Shown here one piece after another: positions 1 through 5,538 of a DNA stretch of 6,802 bases. The position numbers were made by a program, and so were the translations under genes. The notes under the pieces were generated by a model. That model saw only the letters and a list, made by a program, of their open reading frames with translations, was not told the origin of the DNA and searched no databases. Positions within the stretch are counted from its first letter, which is position 1. Every line of letters starts with the position of its first letter. The stretch lies in NCBI GenBank assembly GCA_011523485.1, contig WTGR01000868.1, forward strand, positions 1 through 6,802, read 5' to 3'. The stretch is from Acidobacteriota bacterium (GTDB taxonomy: Bacteria > Acidobacteriota > Vicinamibacteria > Vicinamibacterales > UBA8438).

Positions 1-1
1 G

Positions 2-103
2 GTCGCTGTGGAGCGACGCCCACGCGTCGGCGTCGATCTCGGCCTTCAGCGTCGTGTGATCAACCACCTCGGCGACGAGGTGATGAAGGTGTTCCGGGTG
101 TGA
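2..103 (+). pseudogene. 3'-end remnant of a BPTD_3080-type restriction gene (partial at window edge)
   Basis: An open frame enters from the window edge and ends in VINHLGDEVMKVFRV and a TGA stop at 101-103. These 15 residues match the end of the restriction-gene remnant that stops at 5040. The residues before them (VAVERRPRVGVDLGLQRR) do not match that copy, which has RPFDRPASGRVAVK at the same place, so similarity starts only at about position 56. I read it as a short piece of the 3' end of a large type III-like restriction gene joined to other sequence. A real gene running in from the left with a shared C-terminus cannot be excluded, because the upstream sequence is missing. The ABC-3C operon starts 21 nt after the stop. 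Confidence 0.5.
59..89. repeat. 31-bp direct repeat, copy A, with internal hairpin
   Basis: The 31 bases here are identical to 3138-3168 and 4996-5026. They encode INHLGDEVMK in the plus-strand frame. The central 18 bases form a perfect inverted repeat, CACCTCG-GCGA-CGAGGTG, a 7-bp stem with a GNRA-type tetraloop if transcribed. Copies A and B bracket the ABC-3C operon in the same orientation. Confidence 0.85.
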
Positions 104-111
104 CCGGACGC

Positions 112-117
112 AGGTGA
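112..117 (+). promoter_or_regulatory. Shine-Dalgarno site for the first ABC-3C gene
   Basis: AGGTGA lies 7 nt before the ATG at 125 and fixes that start. No convincing promoter is visible in the 21-nt gap after the upstream stop, so the operon promoter may lie in or before the upstream gene remnant. Confidence 0.6.
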
Positions 118-124
118 TGATCAG

Positions 125-1054
125 ATGGATGAAGTGCAGGCTGCGTTCTACAGGTTGATGTTCCGCAATGCGTTTCTCGAGAAGAAGGGCGCCGAGTTCC
201 AGGACTGGTTCGCCCGACTCGCGGCTCGTGCGTTCGGGCCGGACTTTGAAGCGGTCCGTCCGTACGGAAAGCGCGGCGATCTGAAGTGCGACGGCCGCCG
301 GGTAAGCACTCGCACGGTCTTTCAGTGCTATGCCCCGTACGAGATGAAGGAGGCGCCGTTGAACTCGAAGATCGAGCGAGACTTCATCGGGGCGTACGCG
401 AACTGGGGCGGCGACATGGCGGAATGGGTCCTGGTGCACAACGACGATCGTGGGCTGCCGGCGTCATCGGGTCAGCTCCTCGCCCGCCTTCGACAGGGCC
501 ATCCGGAAGTGACGATCCAGATTTGGACGGAGCCTGCGTTGCAGAAGCTCGCCGATGGTCTGCCCCTGGCGGATCAGCAGGCGCTGTTCGGTTTCGCACC
601 GTCGAAGTCGGGGTTGGAGACGCTGGCGATGGCGGACCTCCAGCCGGTCATCCACCAGCTTCAGTTCATGGATCCCGAACCGGGCGAGGAGCCGCTCACG
701 CCGCCCTCGAGGAACAAGCTGGAGAAGAACCGGCTTTCGGCGGATGCAGCCGCCCTGCTTCGGCTTGGGCGGCGCAAGGAGGCTCTGGTCGAGACGTGGT
801 TCACGAAGAACAGACGCCCGGACCTGGGCGAGCGCATTGCCGAGGCCTTTCGGCGGCGGTACGCCCAACTGAACGATGGCGCCAGATCCGCGGATCAGGT
901 GTTCGCGCATCTGCAGCAGTATGCCGGCATGGGCGGCGAGCCGGCGCGCCAGGCCGCCGTGCTGGCCGTTCTTTCCTATTTCTTCGAGCGGTGCGACATT
1001 TTCGAGGATCCGGAGGAGGGGAATGATCCTGCCGACCAAGCACATTCGGCCTGA
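125..1054 (+). CDS. ABC-3C system effector, putative REase-fold nuclease
   Basis: This is the first gene of a three-gene operon and encodes 309 aa. The position of E24 in KKGAEFQDWF, D52 and D56 in KRGDLKCDG, and Q67 in VFQCYAP resembles the acidic and Q/K motif spacing of restriction-endonuclease-like folds, so residues 1 to about 150 are probably a nuclease domain. No classical ExK is present, and Q67 would occupy that position. Residues from about 170 to 309 are mostly helical and end in YFFERCDIFED (285-295), a motif I associate with C-terminal domains of ABC-three-component effectors. The protein is probably cytoplasmic, since no signal or membrane segment is seen. It overlaps the next gene by 32 nt, which implies translational coupling. 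In known ABC-3C systems the ATPase and middle component are thought to control such an effector. The target (DNA or RNA, self or phage) is unknown. The system assignment is firm, the nuclease call is inference. Confidence 0.75.
   Translation: MDEVQAAFYRLMFRNAFLEKKGAEFQDWFARLAARAFGPDFEAVRPYGKRGDLKCDGRRVSTRTVFQCYAPYEMKEAPLNSKIERDFIGAYANWGGDMAEWVLVHNDDRGLPASSGQLLARLRQGHPEVTIQIWTEPALQKLADGLPLADQQALFGFAPSKSGLETLAMADLQPVIHQLQFMDPEPGEEPLTPPSRNKLEKNRLSADAAALLRLGRRKEALVETWFTKNRRPDLGERIAEAFRRRYAQLNDGARSADQVFAHLQQYAGMGGEPARQAAVLAVLSYFFERCDIFEDPEEGNDPADQAHSA
1012..1019 (+). promoter_or_regulatory. Strong Shine-Dalgarno site inside the effector gene, for the middle component
   Basis: GGAGGAGG within the last codons of the effector gene sits just before the ATG at 1023. 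It decides the start of the middle component: the open frame extends upstream to 876, but that part only shadows the effector in another frame. Confidence 0.75.
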
Positions 1055-1268
1055 TCGGTGTCTCATCGGCGTGGGAGGTGAGGTGATCGGCGCACTGGAA
1101 CGGCCGATGACGATATCGAAACTCTGGGACGCGATCCGGCGCCGCCGGTCCATCGACGACGCCGGCGCCGTCGTCGACTACCGGTGGTTCGTGCTTGCGC
1201 TCGATCTGCTGTACACGATACGCGCCATCGAGTTCGAGCGCGGCGTGATCCGCAGGGCAGGACCATGA
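1023..1268 (+). CDS. ABC-three component system middle component, type 6-like
   Basis: A small protein of 81 aa starting MILPTKHIRPDR and containing TISKLWDAIRRRR and WFVLALDLLYTIRAIEFERG. The order 'MILP.KHI.P...L.G.G', then a short helix, then 'F.LALDLL..I.AIE...G.I.R', is the pattern I recognise for middle component 6 of ABC-3C systems. These are small winged-helix-like proteins encoded between effector and ATPase, proposed to link the two. The start is set by the GGAGGAGG site and by the conserved MILP N-terminus. The gene overlaps the effector gene by 32 nt and the ATPase gene by 4 nt (ATGA), so all three are probably translated from one message. There is no catalytic motif. A regulatory or adaptor role is inferred from family and position. 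Confidence 0.85.
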   Translation: MILPTKHIRPDRCLIGVGGEVIGALERPMTISKLWDAIRRRRSIDDAGAVVDYRWFVLALDLLYTIRAIEFERGVIRRAGP

Positions 1269-3058
1269 TCCGGTCCGTGGGCAGCGATCGCGAGTCCTTC
1301 AAGACGCTGACGTTCGGTCCGGGACTGAACGTCATCCTCGCCGACAAGAGTCGGGGCGCGAGCGATCGTCAGTCGCGCAACGGCGCGGGCAAGACCAGCT
1401 TCGTCGAGTTGGTCCATTTCCTGTTCGGCGCGGACGCCAGGCCGGCCGGGATCTTTCGATCGGAAGCACTGCGGGACTGGACGTTCACGGCGACCGTCGA
1501 CATCGGCGGGAAGAGCTGCTCCATCTCCCGGAGCGGCCAGAAGCCGAGCCGTATCGACATTGCCGGCGACCTTGGAGAATGGCTGGCTGCATCGACGGAG
1601 AGTCCGCCGCTGTTCCGCGGAGAAGAAACGTCGCCGCCTGCCGCGCGTCGGCGGGTGCTCTCGAACGAGGAATGGAAGAGCGCTCTTGGCGCCGCGTGGT
1701 TCGGACTGCCGGCTGATGACGGCGGCGCCGAGCGGTTCCATCCCGGACTCCGTTCGCTCTTCTCGTTCGTGGCCCGCAGACAGGAAGGCGGAGGTTTCCA
1801 GGATCCGATGCAGCACTCGACGATGCAGCAGTTGTGGGATCGGCAGGTGACGGTCTGCTATCTGCTGGGATTGGACTGGTCGATTCCTGTTCGCTTTCAG
1901 GAATTGCGCAATCGGGAGAAGGTCACGAAGGAGCTTCGCAGAGCTGCCCGAACCGGCGAACTCGGGCCGTACATCGGCAATGCCGCCGAGCTGCGCACCA
2001 AGCTGGCGGTCGCCGAAGATCGGGCAAATCGCCTGCGCGAGAGACTCGATTCCTTCCATGTCGTGCCGGAATACAAGGAGCTGGAAGTCGAGGCCAGCAG
2101 GATTACCGGCGAGATCGACAGCCTGAACCTCGAGAACATCGTCGATCACGATCTGATCCGCGAGTTGCAGGAATCGCTGGCCATGGAGAGCGCACCGGAC
2201 ACGCAGGATCTGGCCAAGCTGTATGCCGAGGCCGGCATCGTCCTGCCGGAGCTGCCTCGCAGACGGATTGCTGAGGTCGAGCGGTTCCACCGCACGATCA
2301 TCGAGAATCGACGCGCGCATCTCGGTGCGGAGATCGAGAGCGCGCAAGGGCGGGTCGCCGAGCGGGACCTGCGGAAGGCCCGACTCGACGGGCGGCGCGC
2401 ACAGATCATGGGTGTGCTCGAGGCGGGAGGTGCGCTGGAGCACTATACCGGACTGCGAGAGGAGCTCGGGAGAGCCGAGGCGGATGTCGAAATGCTGAAG
2501 CAGAAGCTGGCGACCGCCGAACGACTCGACAGGACGAAGACCGAACTGGACCTGGAGCGCACGCGCCTGGTGAAGGCGTTGCGGGACGACATCCACGAGC
2601 GTGACGACGTCGTACGCGAAGTCATCTTGTGCTTCGAGGAGCTTTCGCGGTCCCTCTACGAACGCGCGGGCAGCTTGACCATTTCCGAGACACCCAACGG
2701 CCCGCGGTTCGAGGTGCATATCGAGGCGGAACGCAGCAAGGGAATCACGAACATGCAGATCTTCTGTTTCGATTTCATGTTGATGGAGATCTGCGGCCGA
2801 CACGGGCGTTGGCCTGGATTCCTGATCCATGACAGCCATCTGTTCGATGGCGTGGACGAACGCCAAGTGGCCAAGGCGCTCCAGCTCGGCGCGCAGAGGG
2901 CAGCCGCCGGCGGATTCCAGTACATCGTCACGCTGAATTCGGATTCCGTGCCGTCGGAGGGGTTTACGGAGGGATTCGACGTGCGGGATCACGTCGTCGA
3001 GCCCAGGTTGACGGACGCGACCGAGACAGGCGGACTGTTCGGCATCAGATTCAATTGA
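1265..3058 (+). CDS. DUF2326-family Rad50-like ABC ATPase of an ABC-3C system
   Basis: A 597-aa ATPase, the motor or sensor component of the operon. The start at 1265 (M in MIRSVGSDRESF) is chosen because it overlaps the middle-component stop as ATGA and gives the normal family N-terminus; the frame extends upstream only as a shadow. Walker A is RNGAGKTS with the lysine at residue 43. About residues 210-455 are rich in Glu, Arg and Leu and look like Rad50/SMC-type coiled coil, with the family motif FHVVPEYKELE near Y270. The C-terminal DUF2326 part carries a degenerate ABC signature, SKGITNMQ (G493), followed by FCFDFMLM, and a Walker B-like FLIHDS with D523. The usual LSGGQ signature is absent, as I would expect for this family. 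The protein is intact, with no frameshift. It probably binds ATP as a head-to-head dimer that clamps nucleic acid and gates the effector; this is inferred from SMC/Rad50 relatives. Confidence 0.9.
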   Translation: MIRSVGSDRESFKTLTFGPGLNVILADKSRGASDRQSRNGAGKTSFVELVHFLFGADARPAGIFRSEALRDWTFTATVDIGGKSCSISRSGQKPSRIDIAGDLGEWLAASTESPPLFRGEETSPPAARRRVLSNEEWKSALGAAWFGLPADDGGAERFHPGLRSLFSFVARRQEGGGFQDPMQHSTMQQLWDRQVTVCYLLGLDWSIPVRFQELRNREKVTKELRRAARTGELGPYIGNAAELRTKLAVAEDRANRLRERLDSFHVVPEYKELEVEASRITGEIDSLNLENIVDHDLIRELQESLAMESAPDTQDLAKLYAEAGIVLPELPRRRIAEVERFHRTIIENRRAHLGAEIESAQGRVAERDLRKARLDGRRAQIMGVLEAGGALEHYTGLREELGRAEADVEMLKQKLATAERLDRTKTELDLERTRLVKALRDDIHERDDVVREVILCFEELSRSLYERAGSLTISETPNGPRFEVHIEAERSKGITNMQIFCFDFMLMEICGRHGRWPGFLIHDSHLFDGVDERQVAKALQLGAQRAAAGGFQYIVTLNSDSVPSEGFTEGFDVRDHVVEPRLTDATETGGLFGIRFN

Positions 3059-3060
3059 GG

Positions 3061-3070
3061 ACACCGGTGT
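3061..3070. repeat. 10-bp perfect palindrome just after the ATPase stop
   Basis: ACACCGGTGT is its own reverse complement and begins two bases after the TGA at 3056-3058. With no loop and no following T-run it is not a convincing terminator. It could be a protein-binding or recombination site, or chance. Confidence 0.4.
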
Positions 3071-3096
3071 TGACCTTTCGACACGACGGGGTCGTT

Positions 3097-3167
3097 TTCG
3101 ACCGCCCCCGCGTCGGGGCCGCATCGCCATCAAAGTCATCAACCACCTCGGCGACGAGGTGATGAAG
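3097..3167 (+). pseudogene. 3'-end remnant of a BPTD_3080-type restriction gene, copy B
   Basis: From TTCGACCGC at 3097 the sequence parallels the 3' end of the remnant at 4957-5025 almost base for base and encodes IAIKVINHLGDEVMK. Relative to that copy it has one extra C in a C-run (near 3104-3109) and one extra G in a G-run (near 3115-3118), so the frame FDRPASGR is lost upstream. It does not reach the normal end (VFRV and stop). After VMK the frame runs directly into an AAA+ ATPase fragment. No start codon or upstream domain is present. It can only be a fossil or recombination scar, lying 38 nt after the ABC-3C ATPase gene. Confidence 0.65.
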
Positions 3168-3168
3168 G
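3138..3168. repeat. 31-bp direct repeat, copy B, with internal hairpin
   Basis: Identical to 59-89 and 4996-5026 and in the same orientation. The similarity to copy C extends about 40 bp further left. It marks the right border of the ABC-3C cassette and is the exact place where the restriction-gene tail gives way to an AAA+ fragment. Confidence 0.85.
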
Positions 3169-3300
3169 CGCTCTTCCGTCGCTTCGATGACATCCTGCAC
3201 TACGAGTTGCCCGACAGGTCGCAGATTGCGCAGGTTCCTGAGGACGCGGCTCGCCTCGGAGAGACGCGTGCAACTCGCGACTCGACCGGTTGCTGGTGAC
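3168..3300 (+). pseudogene. AAA+ ATPase C-terminal fragment, frameshifted
   Basis: The frame reads ALFRRFDDILHYELPDRSQIAQ, the typical 'EALFRRFDD..Y.LPD..Q' stretch of AAA+ ATPases (sensor 2 and arginine-finger region after Walker B), and then breaks. In the +1 frame it continues as FLRTRLASERRVQLATRPVA, the expected 'Q.L..RL' helix, so a frameshift lies near 3232-3237. The Walker A and B part is missing, because the fragment is joined directly to the restriction-gene tail ending in GDEVMK. Up to 3397 I recognise nothing more; a third frame ends RLLVTGVDPGSEFLDAVRAQV at a TGA (3350-3352), which could be the end of the same or another gene. The parent could be a McrB-like or another defence-associated ATPase. 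Not functional. Confidence 0.6.
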
Positions 3301-3382
3301 GGGCGTAGACCCCGGCTCGGAATTCCTCGACGCCGTGCGGGCTCAGGTGTGACCGCTTGCTGTCGCGGGTCGTGGGACAGGG

Positions 3383-3388
3383 GATAAT
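3383..3388 (+). promoter_or_regulatory. Candidate -10 element of the collapsed McrBC-like gene
   Basis: GATAAT matches the -10 consensus in five of six bases and ends 9 nt before the ATG at 3398. Transcription would then begin at or close to the start codon (leaderless or very short leader). A TTGCTG at 3357-3362 could be a -35 box, but its 20-nt spacing is long. Confidence 0.35.
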
Positions 3389-3397
3389 CCGAGCGCA

Positions 3398-3562
3398 ATG
3401 ATCAAGAGCGACCTCACACTCAGCGACGTGATCGCGCAATTCGACCGCTCGCCCACAACTCCGGCCGCCGAGGGGTATCGAGCGCAGCGTGCCGAGATCC
3501 TGAAGCGCTTTCCACTCGATCAATGGCCGGAGATGAGGCTGGAAGACTACGCGCTGGGCTAG
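3398..3562 (+). pseudogene. MrcB-like N-terminal domain fragment
   Basis: A 54-codon open frame starts at an ATG that follows a plausible -10 box and ends in TAG at 3560-3562. Its second half, ILKRFPLDQWPEMRLEDYALG, is the opening motif of the MrcB-type N-terminal domain ('RFP...W..M.L..YALG'), found in front of the AAA+ ATPase of McrB-like modification-dependent restriction proteins. The intact domain would continue for about 150 more residues, and none of that follows. Instead, sequence in another frame continues into an ATPase Walker A region. The domain was therefore cut right after the ALG motif by a deletion that also changed the frame. The 54-aa product is unlikely to work on its own. 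Confidence 0.65.
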
Positions 3563-4278
3563 CCCAGAAGAGCTGGGCGACCGTGACCGTCGCGAAGGTA
3601 CCCGACACGCTGCTGAAGACCATCGTCGGCGGAAGAGGAAGCGAACCGATCGTGGTCGATCCCGTGTACGGTCGCGTCGCCGCGGCCCTCGAACGCAAGG
3701 GCCAACTCATTCTGTATGGGCCACCGGGGACGGGAAAGACCTACCAGGCAAGGCGATTCGCGGTCTGGTGGTTGATGAAGCAGGTCGAGCTGGCCGAAGC
3801 GTTCGAGCACCTGGCGGTCGCCGAGAATCCGGCCGCGCACCATCGGCAGGTCGTCCTGTTCGCACCTGGAGAGACCCGGTCTTTCTCGTTCTTGCTGAAC
3901 ATGAACCAGTTGTTCGAGCGCTTTGTGACCCGGGTCGTCGAGCAGGTCTTGCCGGCGGCCCGGTATCGCGTGACGTCTCAGCTATCTTTCAGGTCCGTCG
4001 TGTGGAATGTCTCGAGCCAACGTCCCTACACGAACATCATCCCGGACGTCGTGGTCGAGCGGCGCGGAGCGTCGGATTGCCGGGTGGCGATCGACGCAAA
4101 GTACAAGCTGTACGATGAACGCGGTTTCGATCTGTCGATCCTGTCCGGCGGGAGCGCTCGGGGCCGGTCGGGAGTGGCCGCCAGTCAGCCTGCCGCGTGC
4201 AGGTCCCTGGCCGCGTCCAGGGTGGGCAGCCGGGCGATCGCTGCGCCGTTCTCGCGCTCCGCAAGCCGCAGCTCGTAG
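3523..4278 (+). pseudogene. Collapsed McrB-McrC remnant: Walker A region joined to McrC-type nuclease core
   Basis: One open frame of 251 codons. Codons before about 3565 only shadow the MrcB fragment. Then comes a P-loop region, GQLILYGPPGTGKTYQARRF (Walker A at 3718-3741), which is the beginning of a McrB-like AAA+ domain. Walker B and the rest of the ATPase are missing. From about 3840 the frame reads VVLFAPGETRSFSFLLNMNQLFERFV, then IIPDVVVE and VAIDAKYKLYDER: the McrC-type nuclease with a PD...D.K site (D codon at 4045, D at 4093, K at 4099). Homology stops near 4140. The tail to the stop at 4278 is low-complexity and lies opposite the higA gene. An in-frame deletion thus fused the start of McrB to the end of McrC, and a second break cut off McrC. 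It is probably dead, although the nuclease motif residues are still present. Confidence 0.7.
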
Positions 4279-4508
4279 AGCTTCTGGAGGTTGAGCCAGA
4301 ACTCGCCCGAGGTCCCGAAGAAGCGCCCGAGGCGCAGCGCCGTGTCGCCGGTGACCGCGCGCCGGCCGTTGAGAATCTGAGTGATGCGGTTCACCGGTAC
4401 CTCGATGCGCCGCGCAAGCTCCGCCGCGCTCATGCCGAGCGCGGCGAGGTCCTCGCGCAGCGTCTCGCCCGGGTGGATAGGCTCGCGCATGGGCCTGTGC
4501 CTCTTCAT
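4185..4508 (-). CDS. higA: HigA-family antitoxin (XRE helix-turn-helix), without adjacent toxin
   Basis: A 107-aa minus-strand protein of the HigA/VapI addiction-module antidote family. It shows IHPGETLREDLAALGMSAAELARRI, then VPVNRITQILNGRRAVTGDTALRLGRFFGTSGEFWLNLQ. The stretch from LGMSAAELAR to ILNGRRAVT is the XRE-type DNA-binding helix-turn-helix. Such proteins neutralise a RelE-fold HigB toxin and repress their own operon. The start is uncertain: ATG at 4508 (MKRHRPMREP) is used here, ATG at 4490 has a better upstream site (AGAGG), and TTG at 4526 is also open. No HigB-like frame lies upstream (4527-4611) or downstream on the minus strand, so it looks orphaned. Its 3' end overlaps, in antisense, the tail of the McrC remnant, suggesting that the break in that gene came with this insertion. 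Confidence 0.85.
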   Translation of the reverse strand: MKRHRPMREPIHPGETLREDLAALGMSAAELARRIEVPVNRITQILNGRRAVTGDTALRLGRFFGTSGEFWLNLQKLYELRLAERENGAAIARLPTLDAARDLHAAG

Positions 4509-4595
4509 CGGTCGTGGGTCTGACAATCACGACGCTTCGGTTCCCGCGGCAATCCCACCGGGTTCACCGTAGCACGGGATTCCCGGCGCGTGCGC

Positions 4596-4601
4596 TAGAC
4601 T
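4596..4601 (+). promoter_or_regulatory. Candidate -10 element of the broken restriction gene
   Basis: TAGACT fits the TANNNT -10 pattern and ends 10 nt before the ATG at 4612, the same very short distance as at 3383-3398. No good -35 box is seen. The original gene may have had a leaderless message. Confidence 0.3.
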
Positions 4602-4611
4602 TCGACCGGCC

Positions 4612-5040
4612 ATGGCGACGACGGCTGCCTTCTTCGAGCAACCGATTCTGAACTCGCCGTACGGGTACCCGCCCCGCCATTGGGAGCTCGACCCGAGCGG
4701 CCAACCGACGAACAGGATCCTCCCCGAGCGGCGCAAGGTCGCGTTCATCACGCCGATCCCGAAGCCGAAGAAACAGAAGGGCATCCAGCAGGAGACGATC
4801 CTCTTCGACGCGGCCGCGGAGGCGCTCGGGACCGAGGCGCAGCAGTACGACCTGACGGCGTCATCGGCGGCGTCCGCCACCAGGTGGATCGCTGGCGCGA
4901 GCTGCCGGATCGACGCCGACGCATGGACGTCGCTTCGTAGCGACGTCTCGCGTCCGTTCGACCGCCCCGCGTCGGGCCGCGTCGCCGTCAAGGTCATCAA
5001 CCACCTCGGCGACGAGGTGATGAAGGTCTTCCGAGTGTGA
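4612..5040 (+). pseudogene. Internally deleted BPTD_3080-type (type III-like) restriction endonuclease gene
   Basis: A 142-codon open frame joins the two ends of a gene that is normally about 1000 codons long. Residues 1-80 contain FFEQPILNSPYGY, PPRHWELD and KVAFITPIPKPKKQKG and end in QQYDLT, the recognisable N-terminus of BPTD_3080-family restriction endonucleases. The N-terminal homology continues in another frame (GVIGGVRHQVDRWRELP, about 4856-4905), so a one-base change lies near 4855. Then, around 4905-4915, the sequence jumps to the C-terminal end AWTSLRSDVSRPF, DRPASGRVAVKV, INHLGDEVMKVFRV and stop. The helicase and nuclease core is absent. In the intact family this is an ATP-dependent DNA-cleaving enzyme. 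The remnant retains its start region and stop, but can have no restriction activity. Its 3' end is the closest thing here to the source of repeats A and B. Confidence 0.75.
4996..5026. repeat. 31-bp direct repeat, copy C, with internal hairpin
   Basis: Identical to 59-89 and 3138-3168. Here it lies in its natural coding context, the end of the BPTD_3080-type gene, followed by TCTTCCGAGTG and TGA. It sits 26 nt before the start codon of the PIN-toxin gene. Confidence 0.85.
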
Positions 5041-5052
5041 GGATGGTTGGTC

Positions 5053-5538
5053 ATGAAGCCCCGTGTCTACGTCGAGACCAGCATCGTCAGCTATCTGACC
5101 GCGCGGCCCGCGCGTGACATCGTGATTGCGGGACGGCAGCAGAGCACGCGAGACTGGTGGGCAACCGCTCCCCGGAGATTCGAGCTGGTTGTCTCGGATC
5201 TCGTTCTTCAGGAGGCCGCAGGAGGCGATCCGGCAGCGGCCCGCGCCCGTCTCGATGCCCTTGCCTCTTTCGTGCGGCTCGACGCGACGGCGGCACAGGA
5301 GCTGACGGAGCGCTTGGTGGGTACCGGCGCGCTGCCGGAAAGGGCCGCGCCTGACGCTGCGCACGTCGCCGTCGCGGCGGCGAACGGCATCGACTATCTT
5401 GTGACATGGAACTTCAAGCATATTGCGAACGCAGCGGCGAAGCGGCGGATAGAGACCGCCTGCCGGCACGCCGGCTTCGAGTGTCCGGTGATCTGCAGCC
5501 CCGACGAACTGATGGAGGGTGCCGACGATGAACCATGA
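5053..5538 (+). CDS. PIN-domain (VapC-family) toxin, probable ribonuclease
   Basis: A complete 161-aa PIN-domain protein. The metal-binding acidic residues are visible: E8 in VYVETS, E54 in VLQEA and D101 in PDAAHVAVA, followed by DYLVTWNFKHIANA (114-127), typical of this subfamily, and a C-terminal CSPDELM. The first acidic position is Glu rather than the usual Asp, which I believe is normal for this YxETS group. D22 and the DWW motif (34-36) also fit the subfamily. The ATG at 5053 is preferred over the TTG at 5047 because TGAGGA at 5038-5043 is correctly spaced and the VYVETS motif needs no extension. It overlaps the next gene by 11 nt. VapC-type toxins cleave tRNA or rRNA when released from their antitoxin. 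The target here is unknown. The toxin-first order is opposite to classical vapBC. Confidence 0.85.
   Translation: MKPRVYVETSIVSYLTARPARDIVIAGRQQSTRDWWATAPRRFELVVSDLVLQEAAGGDPAAARARLDALASFVRLDATAAQELTERLVGTGALPERAAPDAAHVAVAAANGIDYLVTWNFKHIANAAAKRRIETACRHAGFECPVICSPDELMEGADDEP

Noticed and set aside
464..1153. A 229-codon minus-strand open frame opposite the effector gene
   Set aside because: Antisense shadow without motifs. The plus-strand gene has a proper Shine-Dalgarno site and operon context.
3145..3162. The repeat hairpin as a Rho-independent terminator of the ABC-3C operon
   Set aside because: No T-run follows the stem, and the stem is fully explained by coding sequence of the parent gene.
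1178..3193. A 671-codon minus-strand open frame opposite the ATPase gene
   Set aside because: It is an antisense shadow of a high-GC gene. The plus-strand ATPase has clear Walker motifs and DUF2326 features, while the minus frame is compositionally biased with no recognisable domain.
59..5026. The 31-bp repeats as a CRISPR array or as insertion-sequence ends
   Set aside because: Copies are 1.8 to 3 kb apart with genes between them, have no regular spacers, no transposase is present, and the repeat is plainly the coding end of a restriction gene.
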